From: Actinoplanes lutulentus
GTDB lineage: Bacteria > Actinomycetota > Actinomycetes > Mycobacteriales > Micromonosporaceae
Length of the DNA: 64,000 nucleotides
NCBI RefSeq assembly: GCF_003259845.1
Contig: NZ_QLMJ01000002.1
Span: 496,001-560,000 of the forward strand
Direction of reading: 5' to 3'
A model generated the notes under the pieces. That model was not told the DNA's origin. It ran no database searches and worked only from the letters and a program-made list of their open reading frames with translations. The first letter of the stretch is position 1, and each line of letters begins with the position of its first letter. Position numbers and translations under genes: made by a program. Below, one piece after another: positions 42,625 to 55,772 of the stretch.

Positions 42625-43344
42625 ATGACGCTTGCTGTCCGGGCGGTCGCCGCCACTGATCAGGGCCTGGTCCGGTCCAACAACGAAGACGCTGTCTTCG
42701 TCGGAAATCGACTGTTCGTCGTGGCGGACGGCATGGGCGGGCTCCCCGCCGGGGAGCTGGCGAGCGATATCCTGGTGCAGTCGCTCAGCATCGTCGACAC
42801 GACACCGGACACCGGTGAGCCTTTGCAGGACCTCATCGCCGCGCTGCAGACCGCCAACCAGCGGATCGAGGCGGCGGTCGCCGACGACGACGCGCGCGAC
42901 GGCATGGGGACGACGGTGACCGCCCTGCTGCTGTCCGGCGACCGGCTGGCGGCGCTGAACGTCGGCGACTCCCGCTGTTACCTGCTGCGCGACGGCGAGT
43001 TCACCCAGCTCACCCGGGACGACACCTATGTGCAGGCGCTCGTCGACCAGGGCGTGCTGACGCCGGATGACGCACGGCGGCACCCGCAGCGGGCCCTGGT
43101 GACCCAGGCCGTGCAGGGCGGCCCGTTCCGCCCGGCCGGCCGGATGATCCCGGCCCGGGTCGGCGACCGGTACCTGCTGTGCAGCGACGGGCTGTCCGAT
43201 TACGTCGAGGACGCGATGATCGCCCAGACGCTGCGCGAGGTGGCCGACCGCAAGGAGTGCGCGGGCCAGCTGGTCCAGCGCACCCTCGACAACGGCGCCC
43301 CCGACAACGTCACGGTCATCGTCGCCGACGTCATCGAATCCTGA
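42625..43344 (+). CDS. PP2C-family Ser/Thr protein phosphatase
   Basis: A 239-residue cytosolic phosphatase that reverses Hanks-kinase phosphorylation. All metal-binding motifs are present: DQGLVRSNNEDAV, VVADGMGGLPAGE, DGMGTTVTALLL, LCSDGLSD and NGAPDNVTVIV. The ATG at 42625 is chosen because the family motif RAVAATDQG then begins eight residues in; a longer in-frame start exists at 42577. It lacks the membrane domain of PstP. It lies about 3 kb from the receptor kinase gene, separated only by tex, which suggests but does not prove partnership. Confidence 0.92.
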   Translation: MTLAVRAVAATDQGLVRSNNEDAVFVGNRLFVVADGMGGLPAGELASDILVQSLSIVDTTPDTGEPLQDLIAALQTANQRIEAAVADDDARDGMGTTVTALLLSGDRLAALNVGDSRCYLLRDGEFTQLTRDDTYVQALVDQGVLTPDDARRHPQRALVTQAVQGGPFRPAGRMIPARVGDRYLLCSDGLSDYVEDAMIAQTLREVADRKECAGQLVQRTLDNGAPDNVTVIVADVIES

Positions 43345-43348
43345 TCCG

Positions 43349-43908
43349 GTGCTGATGGCGACGGAACGGCTCACCCTGCGGCGATTCCGGGCTTCGGACG
43401 TGGTGCGGCTCGCGGAGTACCGCTCGGATCCGGACGTGGCGCGGTACCAGTCCTGGGTTGCGCCGTTCCCGCTCGACCGGGCCGAGGTCGCGGTGCGCAA
43501 CTTCGCGGCGAGCTCACCGGACGAGGCCGGCCATTTTCAGTACGCGATCGAGCACACCGCCGAGCGGGTTCTCGTCGGAGACGTCTACGTGCGGCTCCAC
43601 GACAACCTTCAGCAGGCCGAGATCGGGTTCACCCTCGCTCAGGCGTACCAGGGGAAGGGTTTTGCCTTTGAAGCCGTGAGCGCGGTCCTGGACCGGCTTT
43701 TCCGCCGTCAGCGGCTGCACAAGGTCACTGGCGAGTGCGACGCGCGGAACGTGGCGTCGGCGGCGCTGATGGAGCGGCTGGGGTTCCAGCGGGAGGGTCT
43801 GCTGCGGCAGCAGACTCTGATCAAGGGTGAGTGGACCGACGACCTGCTCTACGGCCTGCTCGCCCCCGAGTGGCTAGGGAGCGAGCAGGCCGGCAGAGTG
43901 CGAGCCGG

Positions 43909-43921
<13 letters not shown>
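43349..43921 (+). CDS. GNAT family N-acetyltransferase (RimJ/RimL-like)
   Basis: A 190-residue acetyl-CoA-dependent acyltransferase starting 4 bases after the phosphatase stop, either at the GTG at 43349 or the ATG at 43355. The RimJ/RimL class is shown by the opening [31 protein letters not shown], divided by a short loop, the acetyl-CoA site around [20 protein letters not shown] and [22 protein letters not shown]. Substrate unknown: ribosomal protein N-termini, other proteins or amino compounds are possible. Its 3' end overlaps the convergent glgB gene by 13 bases, an unusually tight convergence. Confidence 0.88.
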
Positions 43922-46059
<2,138 letters not shown>

Positions 46060-46079
46060 GATGGTTGGTTCCTCCGGGG

Positions 46080-47392
46080 TCATCCGACGAGCCGGGTGAT
46101 GGACCGCAGGGGGATCCGCAGCCATCCCGGGCGGTGCCGGGCTTCGTACGCGGCCTCGTAGACCGCCTTGTCGAGCTCGTACGCGGACAGCAGCGCACCC
46201 TGCTCGCGCGGGTCGGAGCCGGCGACATGGGCGTACCCGTCGCAGAACGCGGCCCGGTTGCGGTCCACCCACTCCCGGGCGCGCGCGGCCAGGTGCTCGT
46301 CGTCGTCCTGGTCGACGAGCAGCTGGTAGGCCGCGTACTCGTAGGAGCGCAGCACACCCGCCACGTCACGCAGCGGCGAGTCCGGCATCCGGCGCTCGTC
46401 GAGCGGCTGGCCCGGCTCACCCTCGAAGTCGATCAGCAGCCAGGCCTCGGGGGTCCGCAGCACCTGGCCGAGGTGCAGGTCGCCGTGCACCCGCTGGACG
46501 GTCACCTGCTCGCCGGTGAGCGCGGTGAACCGGTCGTTGATCGCCGGGACGAACTGCTGGAGTTCCGGCACCGAGTTGGCGGCGGTGCGCAGCCGGGCCA
46601 GGAACGCGTCGAGCGGGAACGGCGCCGGGCCGGTGCCGAGCTCCTCGGCGAGGGTCTGGTGCACCGACGCGACGGCCTCACCGAGCCGGTACGACTCACC
46701 CTGGAAGTCCCCGCCCACCTCGTCGGCGGCGAACTCCGCGTCGGCGAAGAGGTCCCGGGCCGACGCGGTGGCCATGGCCCAGCCCTCGGCGGAGTTGGTC
46801 GCGTACTCGGTGACCATGCCGAGCGAGCAGGAGCCCGAATCGTCGGCCGACTGCAGGGAGCCGAGCAGCCGCGCCACGTGCGGGTTCCCGGCGCGGCCGA
46901 GAACCCGGTTCAGCTCGATGTCCGGGTTGATGCCGCAGGTGACCCGGCGGAACAGCTTGAGGATCGCGTCCTCGTCGAACACCACGCTGGTGTTGCTCTG
47001 CTCGGCGTCGAAGACCCGCGGCCACGCCTCCAGCGGCAGATCGACGCCGGGCTCCTTCTCGAACGACACGTCGCCGGCCGTCTCCGACCGGTCGACCAGG
47101 CCGAGCAGGTGACGGGTGGCCCGCGGATCGTAGAGCGCGTCGTAACCGACCCGGCCGTCGTCGGCCGTGCCGATCGTGGCGATCGCGCTGTACTCCGGCA
47201 GCGGGCCCTCGTCGCCCCAGCCCACCATGATCTGGTAGCGCTCGGAGCTGCCGTCGGTGTACTCCACGTCGACGAGGACCAGTTCGAGTCCCTCGCCGAG
47301 GGACGTGGCCGACGCCTCCTTGATGGACGCGAGCACCCGGCTGCGCCCCGCGTACCAGCGTTGTTTCGGTAACCACTCGGCGAAAGGCAGCG

Positions 47393-47396
<4 letters not shown>
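46080..47396 (-). CDS. mak: Maltokinase
   Basis: A 438-residue kinase (Pep2/Mak) that phosphorylates maltose with ATP to alpha-maltose-1-phosphate, the GlgE donor. The ATG at 47396 follows GGAGGAGAA and overlaps the treS stop (ATGA). An N-terminal cap domain typical of actinobacterial maltokinases ([18 protein letters not shown]) precedes an aminoglycoside-phosphotransferase-like fold with the catalytic [11 protein letters not shown] and metal-binding [13 protein letters not shown]. In many mycobacteria mak is fused to or coupled with treS; here they are separate but translationally coupled. Confidence 0.95.
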
Positions 47397-49150
<1,754 letters not shown>

Positions 49151-49160
49151 CGTGTTCCCC

Positions 49161-51125
49161 CTACCCCGTCTGCACGACGAAGATGTGTGCCGGCTCGACG
49201 TAAGGGTCGATCCGGACCGCATTGTGTTGACCCCACTCGTATGTCGCCCCGCTGATCTGGTCGACCACGGTGAAGCGGTCGTGCCATTCCAGGCCGAGGG
49301 CGGCCATGTCGAGCGTCGTGTTGCCCCACTGCACGTTGCTGGAGTCGAACGAGCAGATCACCAGGACCGTGTTACCGGTGTCCGGGTCCCGCTTCGAGAA
49401 GCACAGCATCGCGCCGTTGTCGATCTCGTGGAACTTGAGGTTCCGCAGCCAGTGCAGGGCGGGGTTTTCTTTCCGGATCCGGTTCAGCCGGGTCAGGTAC
49501 GGCGCCAGCGACCGGCCGGACCGCTCGGCACCGGCCCAGTCCCGGGGCTTGAGTTCGAACTTCTCGTTGTCGATGTACTCCTCCGCGCCGGGGCGGGCCA
49601 CGTGCTCGAACAGCTCGAAGCCCGAGTACATGCCCCAGGACGGCGTGAGCATCGACGCCAGCACCGAGCGGATCTTGAACATCGGCGGGCCGCCGTGCTG
49701 CAGCGACTCGTGCAGGATGTCGGGGGTGTTCGGCCAGAAGTTCGGCCGCATCCAGTCGACAGTGGTGAGAAGCTGCTCCATGTACTCGCGCATCTCCCAG
49801 GCGGTGGTCCGCCAGGTGAAGTACGTGTACGACTGCGTGAAGCCGATCTTGCCGAGCCCGTTCATCATGGCCGGCCGGGTGAACGCCTCGGCCAGGAAGA
49901 GGACGTCCGGAGCGGTCTCCTTGACCTTCGGGATCAGCCACTGCCAGAAGTTGACCGCCTTGGTGTGCGGGTTGTCGACGCGGAAGATCTTCACGCCGGC
50001 GTCCACCCAGTGCATCACCACGCGGTACACCTCGTCGCGCAGCGCCCGGTAGTCGTTGTCCCAGTTCAGCGGGTAGATGTCCTGGTACTTCTTGGGCGGG
50101 TTCTCGGCGTACGCGATGGTGCCGTCGGCGCGGGTCGTGAAGAACTCCGGGTGCTGGGTGACCCACGGGTGGTCCGGAGCGGCCTGGAGAGCGAGGTCGA
50201 GCGCGATCTCCATACCCAGTTCTTCGGCCTTCTCCCGGAAGAAGACGAAGTCCTCCAGGGTGCCCAGCTCGGGGTGGATCGCGTCGTGGCCGCCCTCGTC
50301 CGAGCCGATCGCCCACGGTGAGCCGACGTCTTCCGGCCGGGCCACCAGGGTGTTGTTGCGACCCTTGCGGTTGATCTTGCCGATCGGGTGGATCGGCGGC
50401 AGGTAGACCACGTCGAAGCCCATCGCCGCGACGGCCGGCAGGCGGTCGGCGGCGGTCCGGAACGTGCCGTGCTTGATCGGCGTGGCGTCCGGGCCGATCT
50501 CGGCGCCCTCGGAGCGGGGGAAGAACTCGTACCACGCGGAGTAGAGGGCGCGCTTGCGGTCCACCCAGATCGCGAAGGACCGGGTCGTGGTGACCAGCAG
50601 GCGCACCGGGTTGTGCCAGAGCAGCTCTTCCAGCTCCAGGCCGGGGGTGACCCGGGCGAACAGCGACCGCTGCTCGTCGCGGAGCGCGGCAGCAGCGTCG
50701 CGGACCCGTTCCTCGTCCTCCGGCGGCACCACCTTGGCGGCGAGGTCGAGCAGGTCGGCGCCCTCGGCGAGGTCGTTCGCCAGGTCTTCCAGGCCCTGCC
50801 CGGCGCCGATCTTCTTGGCGACGGCGTTGCGCCACGTCCGGTACGGGTCGTCGAACGCCTCGACGGTGAACGTCCACCGGCCGACCGATTCCGGGCGGAT
50901 GGCGGCGTGCCACTGGTCGAGGCCGGGCTCACCCGGTTCCATCCGGGTGAAGGGCTTGGTCTCGCCGTCGGGGCCGCGCCATACCACGTTCACACCGAGC
51001 GCGTGGTGACCTTCTCGATAGGACACGGCCGACACCGGGACCAGTTCGCCGACCACCGCTTTCGAGGGGTAGCGGCCACCGGAAACAGCCGGTGTCACGT
51101 CTTCGATGGGGAAGCGTCCGGTCAT
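49161..51125 (-). CDS. glgE: Alpha-1,4-glucan:maltose-1-phosphate maltosyltransferase
   Basis: A 654-residue GH13_3 enzyme that extends alpha-glucan by maltosyl units from maltose-1-phosphate. The ATG at 51125 follows GGTGGAG. The N-terminal domain ([21 protein letters not shown]) and insert helices (SYDLAAK-type region at about 120-170) precede the barrel with [18 protein letters not shown], the nucleophile in [17 protein letters not shown], the acid in [14 protein letters not shown] and [12 protein letters not shown]. It heads the operon, so transcription of all four genes starts in the 382-base gap upstream. Confidence 0.96.
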   Translation of the reverse strand: MTGRFPIEDVTPAVSGGRYPSKAVVGELVPVSAVSYREGHHALGVNVVWRGPDGETKPFTRMEPGEPGLDQWHAAIRPESVGRWTFTVEAFDDPYRTWRNAVAKKIGAGQGLEDLANDLAEGADLLDLAAKVVPPEDEERVRDAAAALRDEQRSLFARVTPGLELEELLWHNPVRLLVTTTRSFAIWVDRKRALYSAWYEFFPRSEGAEIGPDATPIKHGTFRTAADRLPAVAAMGFDVVYLPPIHPIGKINRKGRNNTLVARPEDVGSPWAIGSDEGGHDAIHPELGTLEDFVFFREKAEELGMEIALDLALQAAPDHPWVTQHPEFFTTRADGTIAYAENPPKKYQDIYPLNWDNDYRALRDEVYRVVMHWVDAGVKIFRVDNPHTKAVNFWQWLIPKVKETAPDVLFLAEAFTRPAMMNGLGKIGFTQSYTYFTWRTTAWEMREYMEQLLTTVDWMRPNFWPNTPDILHESLQHGGPPMFKIRSVLASMLTPSWGMYSGFELFEHVARPGAEEYIDNEKFELKPRDWAGAERSGRSLAPYLTRLNRIRKENPALHWLRNLKFHEIDNGAMLCFSKRDPDTGNTVLVICSFDSSNVQWGNTTLDMAALGLEWHDRFTVVDQISGATYEWGQHNAVRIDPYVEPAHIFVVQTG

Positions 51126-51507
51126 GATCTCCACCGTAGTCAGAGGGGTGCGTGAGGACTCGGCGACCGGAAAAACCAACGCCGGCACCCAATGACTTCT
51201 CCGGAATGGAGGCGAATCAAACAGAAGGGTGACGGGGAAACCGGCCGACCGCCGAGTTGCCTTCAACCTACCGGAGGACCCCTACGGTGGCGCATCCAGA
51301 CGCGGCCGTGCGGCGCTGGAAAACACGACAAGTTCACCTGAACGCAACAGGCGCTCGGCGCGCTCGGTAGCCCGCCTCGCTCAAAGGAGCGCGTTGGTTG
51401 CCGCGGGTTGCCATCGAGGATCACTGCTCAAGTCCGGGGCCACAGGACCGAGCTATACCCCTGACGCCAACCGAACACGGAAGGCGCCTCTGGGAGGAGA
51501 TCCACAC
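51126..51507. promoter_or_regulatory. Divergent noncoding region upstream of glgE operon
   Basis: A 382-base gap with no convincing gene. It must contain the glgE operon promoter and that of the hypothetical gene at 51508. The most visible symmetry is GTTCACCTGAAC at 51331-51342, an inverted repeat that also resembles a PhoP half-site. I cannot assign -10/-35 elements with confidence. Confidence 0.4.
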
Positions 51508-52089
51508 GTGGCTGGACCGTCGACGGCGTTGTCCCCGGTTATCGCTGCCAGCACCCACTGGCTGGCCCGCGCCTACCCCGGCGGCGAGTCCAACACGGTC
51601 GCCTGCACCCTCGCCGAGCTGCAGGCCCGGCAGGCCGTGACGGTCGCCGCGTGGCTGCGGTACCCGACCGAGATCGACGCGGCGCTGGTCGCCATCGCCG
51701 GCCCCGGCGGCTCCGCCCTCCTCGACTGGAAGGCCGGCAGCGAGCCCGAGGACGAGTTCGCCGACGGCGAGGGCTGGCGCACCTGGGTCGACGAGGTCGT
51801 CGTCAGCTGGGCCGCCTGCCTGCTGGCCGACCCGATGCTGGCCCGTCGTGGCGTCGACTCGGTCATCGCCGCGATGCCGATCCCGGAGCCCCGCCCCCGC
51901 CCGCACGCCCGCCGCGCCGGTGGTCTGCCGAACGAGTTCCGTCGTCTGCTCTCGCCGGACGCCCGTGACCGCGACGCCGCCACGCTGCTGCGCCACCCCG
52001 ACCTGCTCGAGCCGGTCGCCGCGATGCACCGCGACTCGCTGCTCTACCTGTTGGACGCTGAGAAGGACCGCTCGCCGCTGAGCGTCTGA
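51508..52089 (+). CDS. Hypothetical protein, actinobacterial
   Basis: A 193-residue cytosolic protein of unknown function. The GTG at 51508 follows GGGAGGAGA at 7 bases, so the longer open frame upstream is not used. The sequence is helical and rich in Ala, Arg and Leu, with a Trp-containing N-terminal half (STHWLARAYPGG, DEVVVSWAACLLADPML) and a Pro/Arg-rich stretch (PIPEPRPRPHARR) before a helical C-terminus. No membrane span or catalytic motif is visible. It is divergent from glgE and ends at a strong terminator, so it is probably monocistronic. Confidence 0.65.
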   Translation: MAGPSTALSPVIAASTHWLARAYPGGESNTVACTLAELQARQAVTVAAWLRYPTEIDAALVAIAGPGGSALLDWKAGSEPEDEFADGEGWRTWVDEVVVSWAACLLADPMLARRGVDSVIAAMPIPEPRPRPHARRAGGLPNEFRRLLSPDARDRDAATLLRHPDLLEPVAAMHRDSLLYLLDAEKDRSPLSV

Positions 52090-52110
52090 CCTTCCGCTTC
52101 TCTCTGAACC

Positions 52111-52160
52111 AGCACGGCCGGCACCCTCCTGTCCTCCTGGGGTGCCGGCCGTGCTTTTTT
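52111..52160 (+). terminator. 16-bp intrinsic terminator with T tract
   Basis: Arms 52111-52126 (AGCACGGCCGGCACCC) and 52140-52155 are perfectly complementary, with a 13-base pyrimidine-rich loop and a T run at 52155-52160 plus a second T run shortly after. One of the few classical terminators with a T tract in the window. Confidence 0.95.
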
Positions 52161-52234
52161 CTTTTTTCCAGATCCGTGCAGCATCGTGGTGTCCCGGGCC
52201 GTTACCGGTGCATCGATGACGAGCGGGGGACGGT

Positions 52235-52816
52235 ATGCGGGATGCGGCCGGCTTCGACGACTTCTACCGGGACACGTCCGTGCGCATGGTGCGTTACGGG
52301 TACGCGCTGACCGGTGATCTCGCGGAGGCGCAGGACCTGGTGCAAGAGGCCTATACACGCGCCTGGCGGCAGTGGGGGACGGTGTCGGCGCATCCGGCGC
52401 CGGACGCCTGGATCCGCCTGGTGCTGGCCCGGCTGGCGACCGACCGGCGGCGCCGGTTGCGTGGCTGGTGGGCGGCGCTGAGCAGAAGCGGCCCGCCCGA
52501 GCCGGTGAGACCGCCGGCCGACGACACCGTGCTGGTGACCACGGCCCTGCGGCAGCTGCCGGAGCACCTGCGGCAGGCGCTCGCACTGCACTACCTCTTC
52601 GACCTGCCGGTGGCCGACATCGCGGAGGAGACCGGCGCCGCGGTCGGCACCGTCACGTCCTGGCTGACCCGGGGCCGCCGCGAGCTGGCCGCGCTGCTCA
52701 CCGACCCCGAAGCGACGTCCGCCTCCGCGACCGTCCGGGTCTCCAAGCCGGGTCCGCGCTCGACCGTTTCTGATCACCGCTCGGCCCGGATGGGGGAGGT
52801 CTCCGATGTCGAATGA
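52235..52816 (+). CDS. ECF sigma factor, SigE family
   Basis: A 193-residue alternative sigma factor; ATG behind GGGGGA. Region 2 is FDDFYRDTSVRMVRYGYALTG with AEAQDLVQEAYTRAWRQW; region 4 is LRQLPEHLRQALALHYLFDLPVADIAEETGAAVGTVTSWLTRGRREL, divided here between its two helices. This is the actinobacteria-specific SigE/SACE_1802-like group that usually has a coupled membrane partner instead of a zinc anti-sigma factor. A tail of about 30 residues follows region 4. Its last 11 bases overlap the next gene. Confidence 0.9.
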   Translation: MRDAAGFDDFYRDTSVRMVRYGYALTGDLAEAQDLVQEAYTRAWRQWGTVSAHPAPDAWIRLVLARLATDRRRRLRGWWAALSRSGPPEPVRPPADDTVLVTTALRQLPEHLRQALALHYLFDLPVADIAEETGAAVGTVTSWLTRGRRELAALLTDPEATSASATVRVSKPGPRSTVSDHRSARMGEVSDVE

Positions 52817-53708
52817 GCTGGAGCGCGCCTACGACGCGTTGTCCCGCGACGCCGGTCGCGCCCGCCTGCTGCCCGCCGCCGAGCTGCGCGGCCGGGCCCG
52901 CCGCCAGACCGTCGTCCGCTCGGCCGCCGGCCTGGTCGCGGTCGCGGTGCTGGCGGCCGGCGTCACGGCCGGCACCCGGTTCGCCCTGGCCGGCGGCGAC
53001 GAGCCGCAACCGATCCTGCCCGCCGTGACGACCTCACCGCAGACCTCACCGTCACAGCAGGCCTCACCGTCACCATCGGCCGCTTCATCACCGCCCGCCT
53101 CATCACCGCCCGCCTCGCCCTCGTCGCCGGGCACCCCGGCGATTCCGAAGTCGGTTCCGGCCCGGGCTCTGCTGACCAAGGCCGACAGCAACACCGGCGA
53201 GTTCACCCGGCACGACGAACCGCGCACTCCGCCGCGGTTCTGCGCCGACGCGTCCTACCCGAGCGAGGAGGCGATCGGCGTGCGCGCCTCGGTGACACTG
53301 CTCTACCGATCTCCCGAGCTCAGCGCCGAGTACACGCCGGAGGACGAGGTCCACGACACCGTCACGGTCTATCGCGGCGACGGCGCCGAGCGGTTCATGG
53401 ACGACCTGCGGGATAACGTCCGGCTCTGCCCGACCGGCAAGCTGGGCGATCTCGACGCGACGTTCCGCGGCCTCGGCTCCCTCGATCTCGGCGACGAGTC
53501 GCTGCTGGTCGAGCGCTCCACCGCCGGTTACAACGACGACGGAACACCGAGCAAGGGCAAACGACCCACCTACATCGCGGCGGTCCGGGTGGGTGACTCG
53601 GTCACCCTTCTGGAGACCCTTGGGTACGAGTCAGCGCCCTCGGACCGTGACGATGTCGAGTCCCTCACAGCGACCGCCACCGTCAACCTGGCCGGCTGGC
53701 GACAGTAA
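52806..53708 (+). CDS. Membrane partner protein of ECF sigma factor
   Basis: A 300-residue protein coupled to the sigma gene by an 11-base overlap. A cytosolic N-terminus of about 38 residues is rich in Arg, followed by one membrane span at about 40-60 (AAGLVAVAVLAAGVTAGTRFAL), a 45-residue Ser/Pro/Thr linker with SPP repeats, and an extracytoplasmic domain to the end with two cysteines (in RFCADA and RLCPTG). Layout parallels the sigma/partner pair at 28263-29698. It may sense the envelope and restrain the sigma factor, but the standard anti-sigma zinc motif is absent. Confidence 0.7.
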   Translation: MSNELERAYDALSRDAGRARLLPAAELRGRARRQTVVRSAAGLVAVAVLAAGVTAGTRFALAGGDEPQPILPAVTTSPQTSPSQQASPSPSAASSPPASSPPASPSSPGTPAIPKSVPARALLTKADSNTGEFTRHDEPRTPPRFCADASYPSEEAIGVRASVTLLYRSPELSAEYTPEDEVHDTVTVYRGDGAERFMDDLRDNVRLCPTGKLGDLDATFRGLGSLDLGDESLLVERSTAGYNDDGTPSKGKRPTYIAAVRVGDSVTLLETLGYESAPSDRDDVESLTATATVNLAGWRQ

Positions 53709-53776
53709 AGATCGACTCCCGCTGGCCACGGCACGACCGTGGCCTGGCGGGCGCACGCGGATCGTGGAGCTTGTCG

Positions 53777-53904
53777 CGGGCGAGCCGTAGCTCAGATATG
53801 TCATCAGGGTCCCAGAACAGTCCTGGACTACGGCTCAGCCGCGCGAGCCGTAGTCCAGACATGTCATGCGGGTCCGATTACCTATCTGAGCTACGGCTCG
53901 CCCG
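53777..53904. repeat. Nested palindrome with two direct 31-base repeats (family 1)
   Basis: Outer arms 53777-53798 and 53883-53904 are perfect 22-base reverse complements; inner arms 53823-53836 and 53845-53858 (CTGGACTACGGCTC and complement) are perfect over 14 bases around an 8-base loop. In addition 53782-53812 and 53845-53875 are direct repeats with period 63, sharing GAGCCGTAG, CAGA, ATGTCAT and GGGTCC blocks. As RNA it would fold into a long rod with an internal hairpin. Confidence 0.9.
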
Positions 53905-53948
53905 AGACAACCTCGCCACCAAGCAGCGACCCCGGCCAGCCCGGAGCC

Positions 53949-54127
53949 GGCTTGCGCTCACGGCCGTGCGCGAACCGGAAAGGCGACCGTAAGCGCTAGC
54001 CGGACGGGATTGGCTTGCGCTCGTGGTCGTGCGCGGGCCGGGAACGCGACCGTAAGCACAAGCCGGACAGGGCCGGCTTGCGCTTACGGTCGTTGGCAGG
54101 GCTCGACCACGACCGCGAGCGCCAGCC
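53949..54127. repeat. Three tandem 53-base palindromic units at 63-base period (family 2)
   Basis: Units at 53949-54001, 54012-54064 and 54075-54127 each begin GGCTTGCGCT and end with an AGCC-type complement, so every unit can form a stem of about 15-18 bp with a few mismatches. The spacers are 10 bases (GGACGGGATT, GGACAGGGCC). The third unit has a diverged loop but conserved arms. No coding potential is maintained. Confidence 0.88.
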
Positions 54128-54270
54128 GAACGACCGTGGTGTACAGCCGGGCGGCGGCTGTCGCGTTTGGCTGCCGGCTGTCACGGGTGGCGACCGTGGT
54201 GTGCGGCTGGTTGGGGATTTGGCGGTGGGTGGTGGGGTTGGGAAACGGCGGGTTCGGATTGCGGGTTTTG

Positions 54271-54732
54271 TCAGGCGAGGCGGGCTGGGAAGCCGCCTGT
54301 TGCCAGCGGGCCCCAGGACTCGATCGTCACGCGGATCAGGCATTTGCCCTGGTCGAGCATGGCCTGGCGGTACTCGTCCCAGTTCGAGTGCTCGCCGGAG
54401 ATCACCCGGAAGTACTCCACCAGGGGCTCGACCGCCTCGGGCAGGTCGATCACCTCGGCGACGCCGTCGACCTGCACCCACGGGCCGTTCCACTCGTCGG
54501 ACAGGACGCAGAGGGTGACCCGCGGGTCGCGGCGGATGTTCGCCACCTTGGCCCGCTCGGGGTAACTGGAGATGACGATCCGGCCCTCGGTGTCCACGCC
54601 GCAGGTGTTCGGTGAGGACTGCGGGCGGCCGTCCTTGCGGGTGGTCATCAGGATCGCGTGGTGCCGGGGGCGTAGGAACTCCAGCAACTCGTCCCGGCCG
54701 ACACGGTCATTTCTCGCGATGGTGCGCGCCAT
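54271..54732 (-). CDS. PPOX-class F420-dependent enzyme, Rv1155-like
   Basis: A 153-residue split-barrel flavin/deazaflavin-binding protein of the pyridoxamine-phosphate-oxidase-like family. The pattern LRPRHHAILMTTRKDGRPQSSP, then GRIVISSYPERAKVANIRRDPRVTLCVL in two strands and WVQVDGVAEVIDLPEA matches actinobacterial F420-binding members such as Rv1155. These enzymes reduce biliverdin or unknown substrates with F420H2. It ends in the repeat-filled gap and begins one base before the ppgK stop, so the two are probably co-transcribed from upstream of ppgK. Confidence 0.88.
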   Translation of the reverse strand: MARTIARNDRVGRDELLEFLRPRHHAILMTTRKDGRPQSSPNTCGVDTEGRIVISSYPERAKVANIRRDPRVTLCVLSDEWNGPWVQVDGVAEVIDLPEAVEPLVEYFRVISGEHSNWDEYRQAMLDQGKCLIRVTIESWGPLATGGFPARLA

Positions 54733-55524
54733 TTATTCCGTACCCTCTGATTTTGCGGCCTGGGCGGCCGCATCCACCTGGAGTGACGCGGGGTGTTGCT
54801 CGGCGCTGACCGCCGCGCCGATGATGCCGGCGTTGTTGAGCAGGGTGGCCGCGACCATCGGGGTGCGGATGTCGATCAGCGGGAAGAACTTCTCGGATTT
54901 CTTGCTCACGCCGCCGCCGATGATGAAGAGCCGGGGCGCGAGCAGCATCTCGACGTGGCGCAGGTATTTCTCCACGCGGGGCGCCCAGTGGTCCCAGGAG
55001 AGCTCCTTGGCCTCGCGGATGCGGTCGGAGGCGAGCAACTCCGCGTCGCGGCCGTCGATCTCGAGGTGGCCGAGCTCGGTGTTCGGGATCAGCACGCCGT
55101 CCAGGAAGAGCGCGGTGCCGATGCCGGTGCCCAGGGTGACCATCATGATCAGGCCGGACTGGTCGCGGCCCGCGCCGAACGCCACCTCGGCGGCGCCGGC
55201 CGCGTCAGCGTCGTTGAGCACCGTGGCCGGCTTGCCGAGCCGCTCGGTGAAGAGCCGGGCGGCCGGGGCGTTGAGCCAGGACTTGTCGACGTTCGCCGCG
55301 CTGCGGGTCACGCCGTCGACGACGACGCCGGGGAACGTGATGCCGACTCTGTCGTAGTCGCCGAATTTCTCGGCGACCTCAGCGACCGCCTCGACGACGC
55401 TCTCCACGGTCGCCGGCTGTGGGGTGGGCACGCGGAACCGCTCTTCGAGCAGCTCCCCGCGCACCGTGTCGACCGGTGCGCCTTTCACACCGGAGCCGCC
55501 GATGTCGATGCCGAGGATGGTCAT
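54733..55524 (-). CDS. ppgK: Polyphosphate glucokinase
   Basis: A 263-residue ROK-fold kinase that phosphorylates glucose using inorganic polyphosphate or ATP. The ATG at 55524 follows GGAGAA; an upstream in-frame start lacks a ribosome-binding site. Typical segments are [49 protein letters not shown] (catalytic Asp) and [13 protein letters not shown], with an [13 protein letters not shown] region in place of the ROK zinc motif. The last 20 residues are Ala-rich. It precedes the F420-linked PPOX gene in the same orientation. Confidence 0.94.
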   Translation of the reverse strand: MTILGIDIGGSGVKGAPVDTVRGELLEERFRVPTPQPATVESVVEAVAEVAEKFGDYDRVGITFPGVVVDGVTRSAANVDKSWLNAPAARLFTERLGKPATVLNDADAAGAAEVAFGAGRDQSGLIMMVTLGTGIGTALFLDGVLIPNTELGHLEIDGRDAELLASDRIREAKELSWDHWAPRVEKYLRHVEMLLAPRLFIIGGGVSKKSEKFFPLIDIRTPMVAATLLNNAGIIGAAVSAEQHPASLQVDAAAQAAKSEGTE

Positions 55525-55772
55525 CCGTTTTCCGTTCTCCGCTTCGGGTTGTTGCCGATGCTGTCTACCACGCGGGTGCGACACCGAAACTCGTGGTCAC
55601 CGGACTCCGCGGATCCGACACTCTAGGATGAATTCGCTCCGCTGTTTCCTCATTCACGCAACGTCACTCATCCTTTCGGCTAGGCGGAGCTAGTCTTCTT
55701 GGATAGCGTTGCACTTCAGAACGGTCGCCGCTCGCGGGCACGGCTCTCTGCCCGTCTGATGGAGGACCTGAC

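Larger units (their letters stand above)
53709..54270. other. Gene-free convergent region filled with palindromic repeats
   Basis: These 562 bases between convergent genes contain no credible coding sequence. After an 8-bp hairpin at 53724-53744 that may terminate the upstream operon come two families of imperfect palindromes, each spaced at exactly 63 bases (listed separately), and then two copies of CGACCGTGGTGT at 54131 and 54191. The last 60 bases are G/T-rich on the plus strand. Confidence 0.75.

Noticed and set aside
53739..53999. Short plus-strand open frames across the repeat region
   Set aside because: They run through palindromic repeats, change frame relative to the repeats and lack ribosome-binding sites.
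53777..54127. Regular repeat spacing suggestive of a CRISPR array
   Set aside because: The repeated unit is longer than its 10-base spacers, the copies are imperfect palindromes, and no cas genes are in the window.
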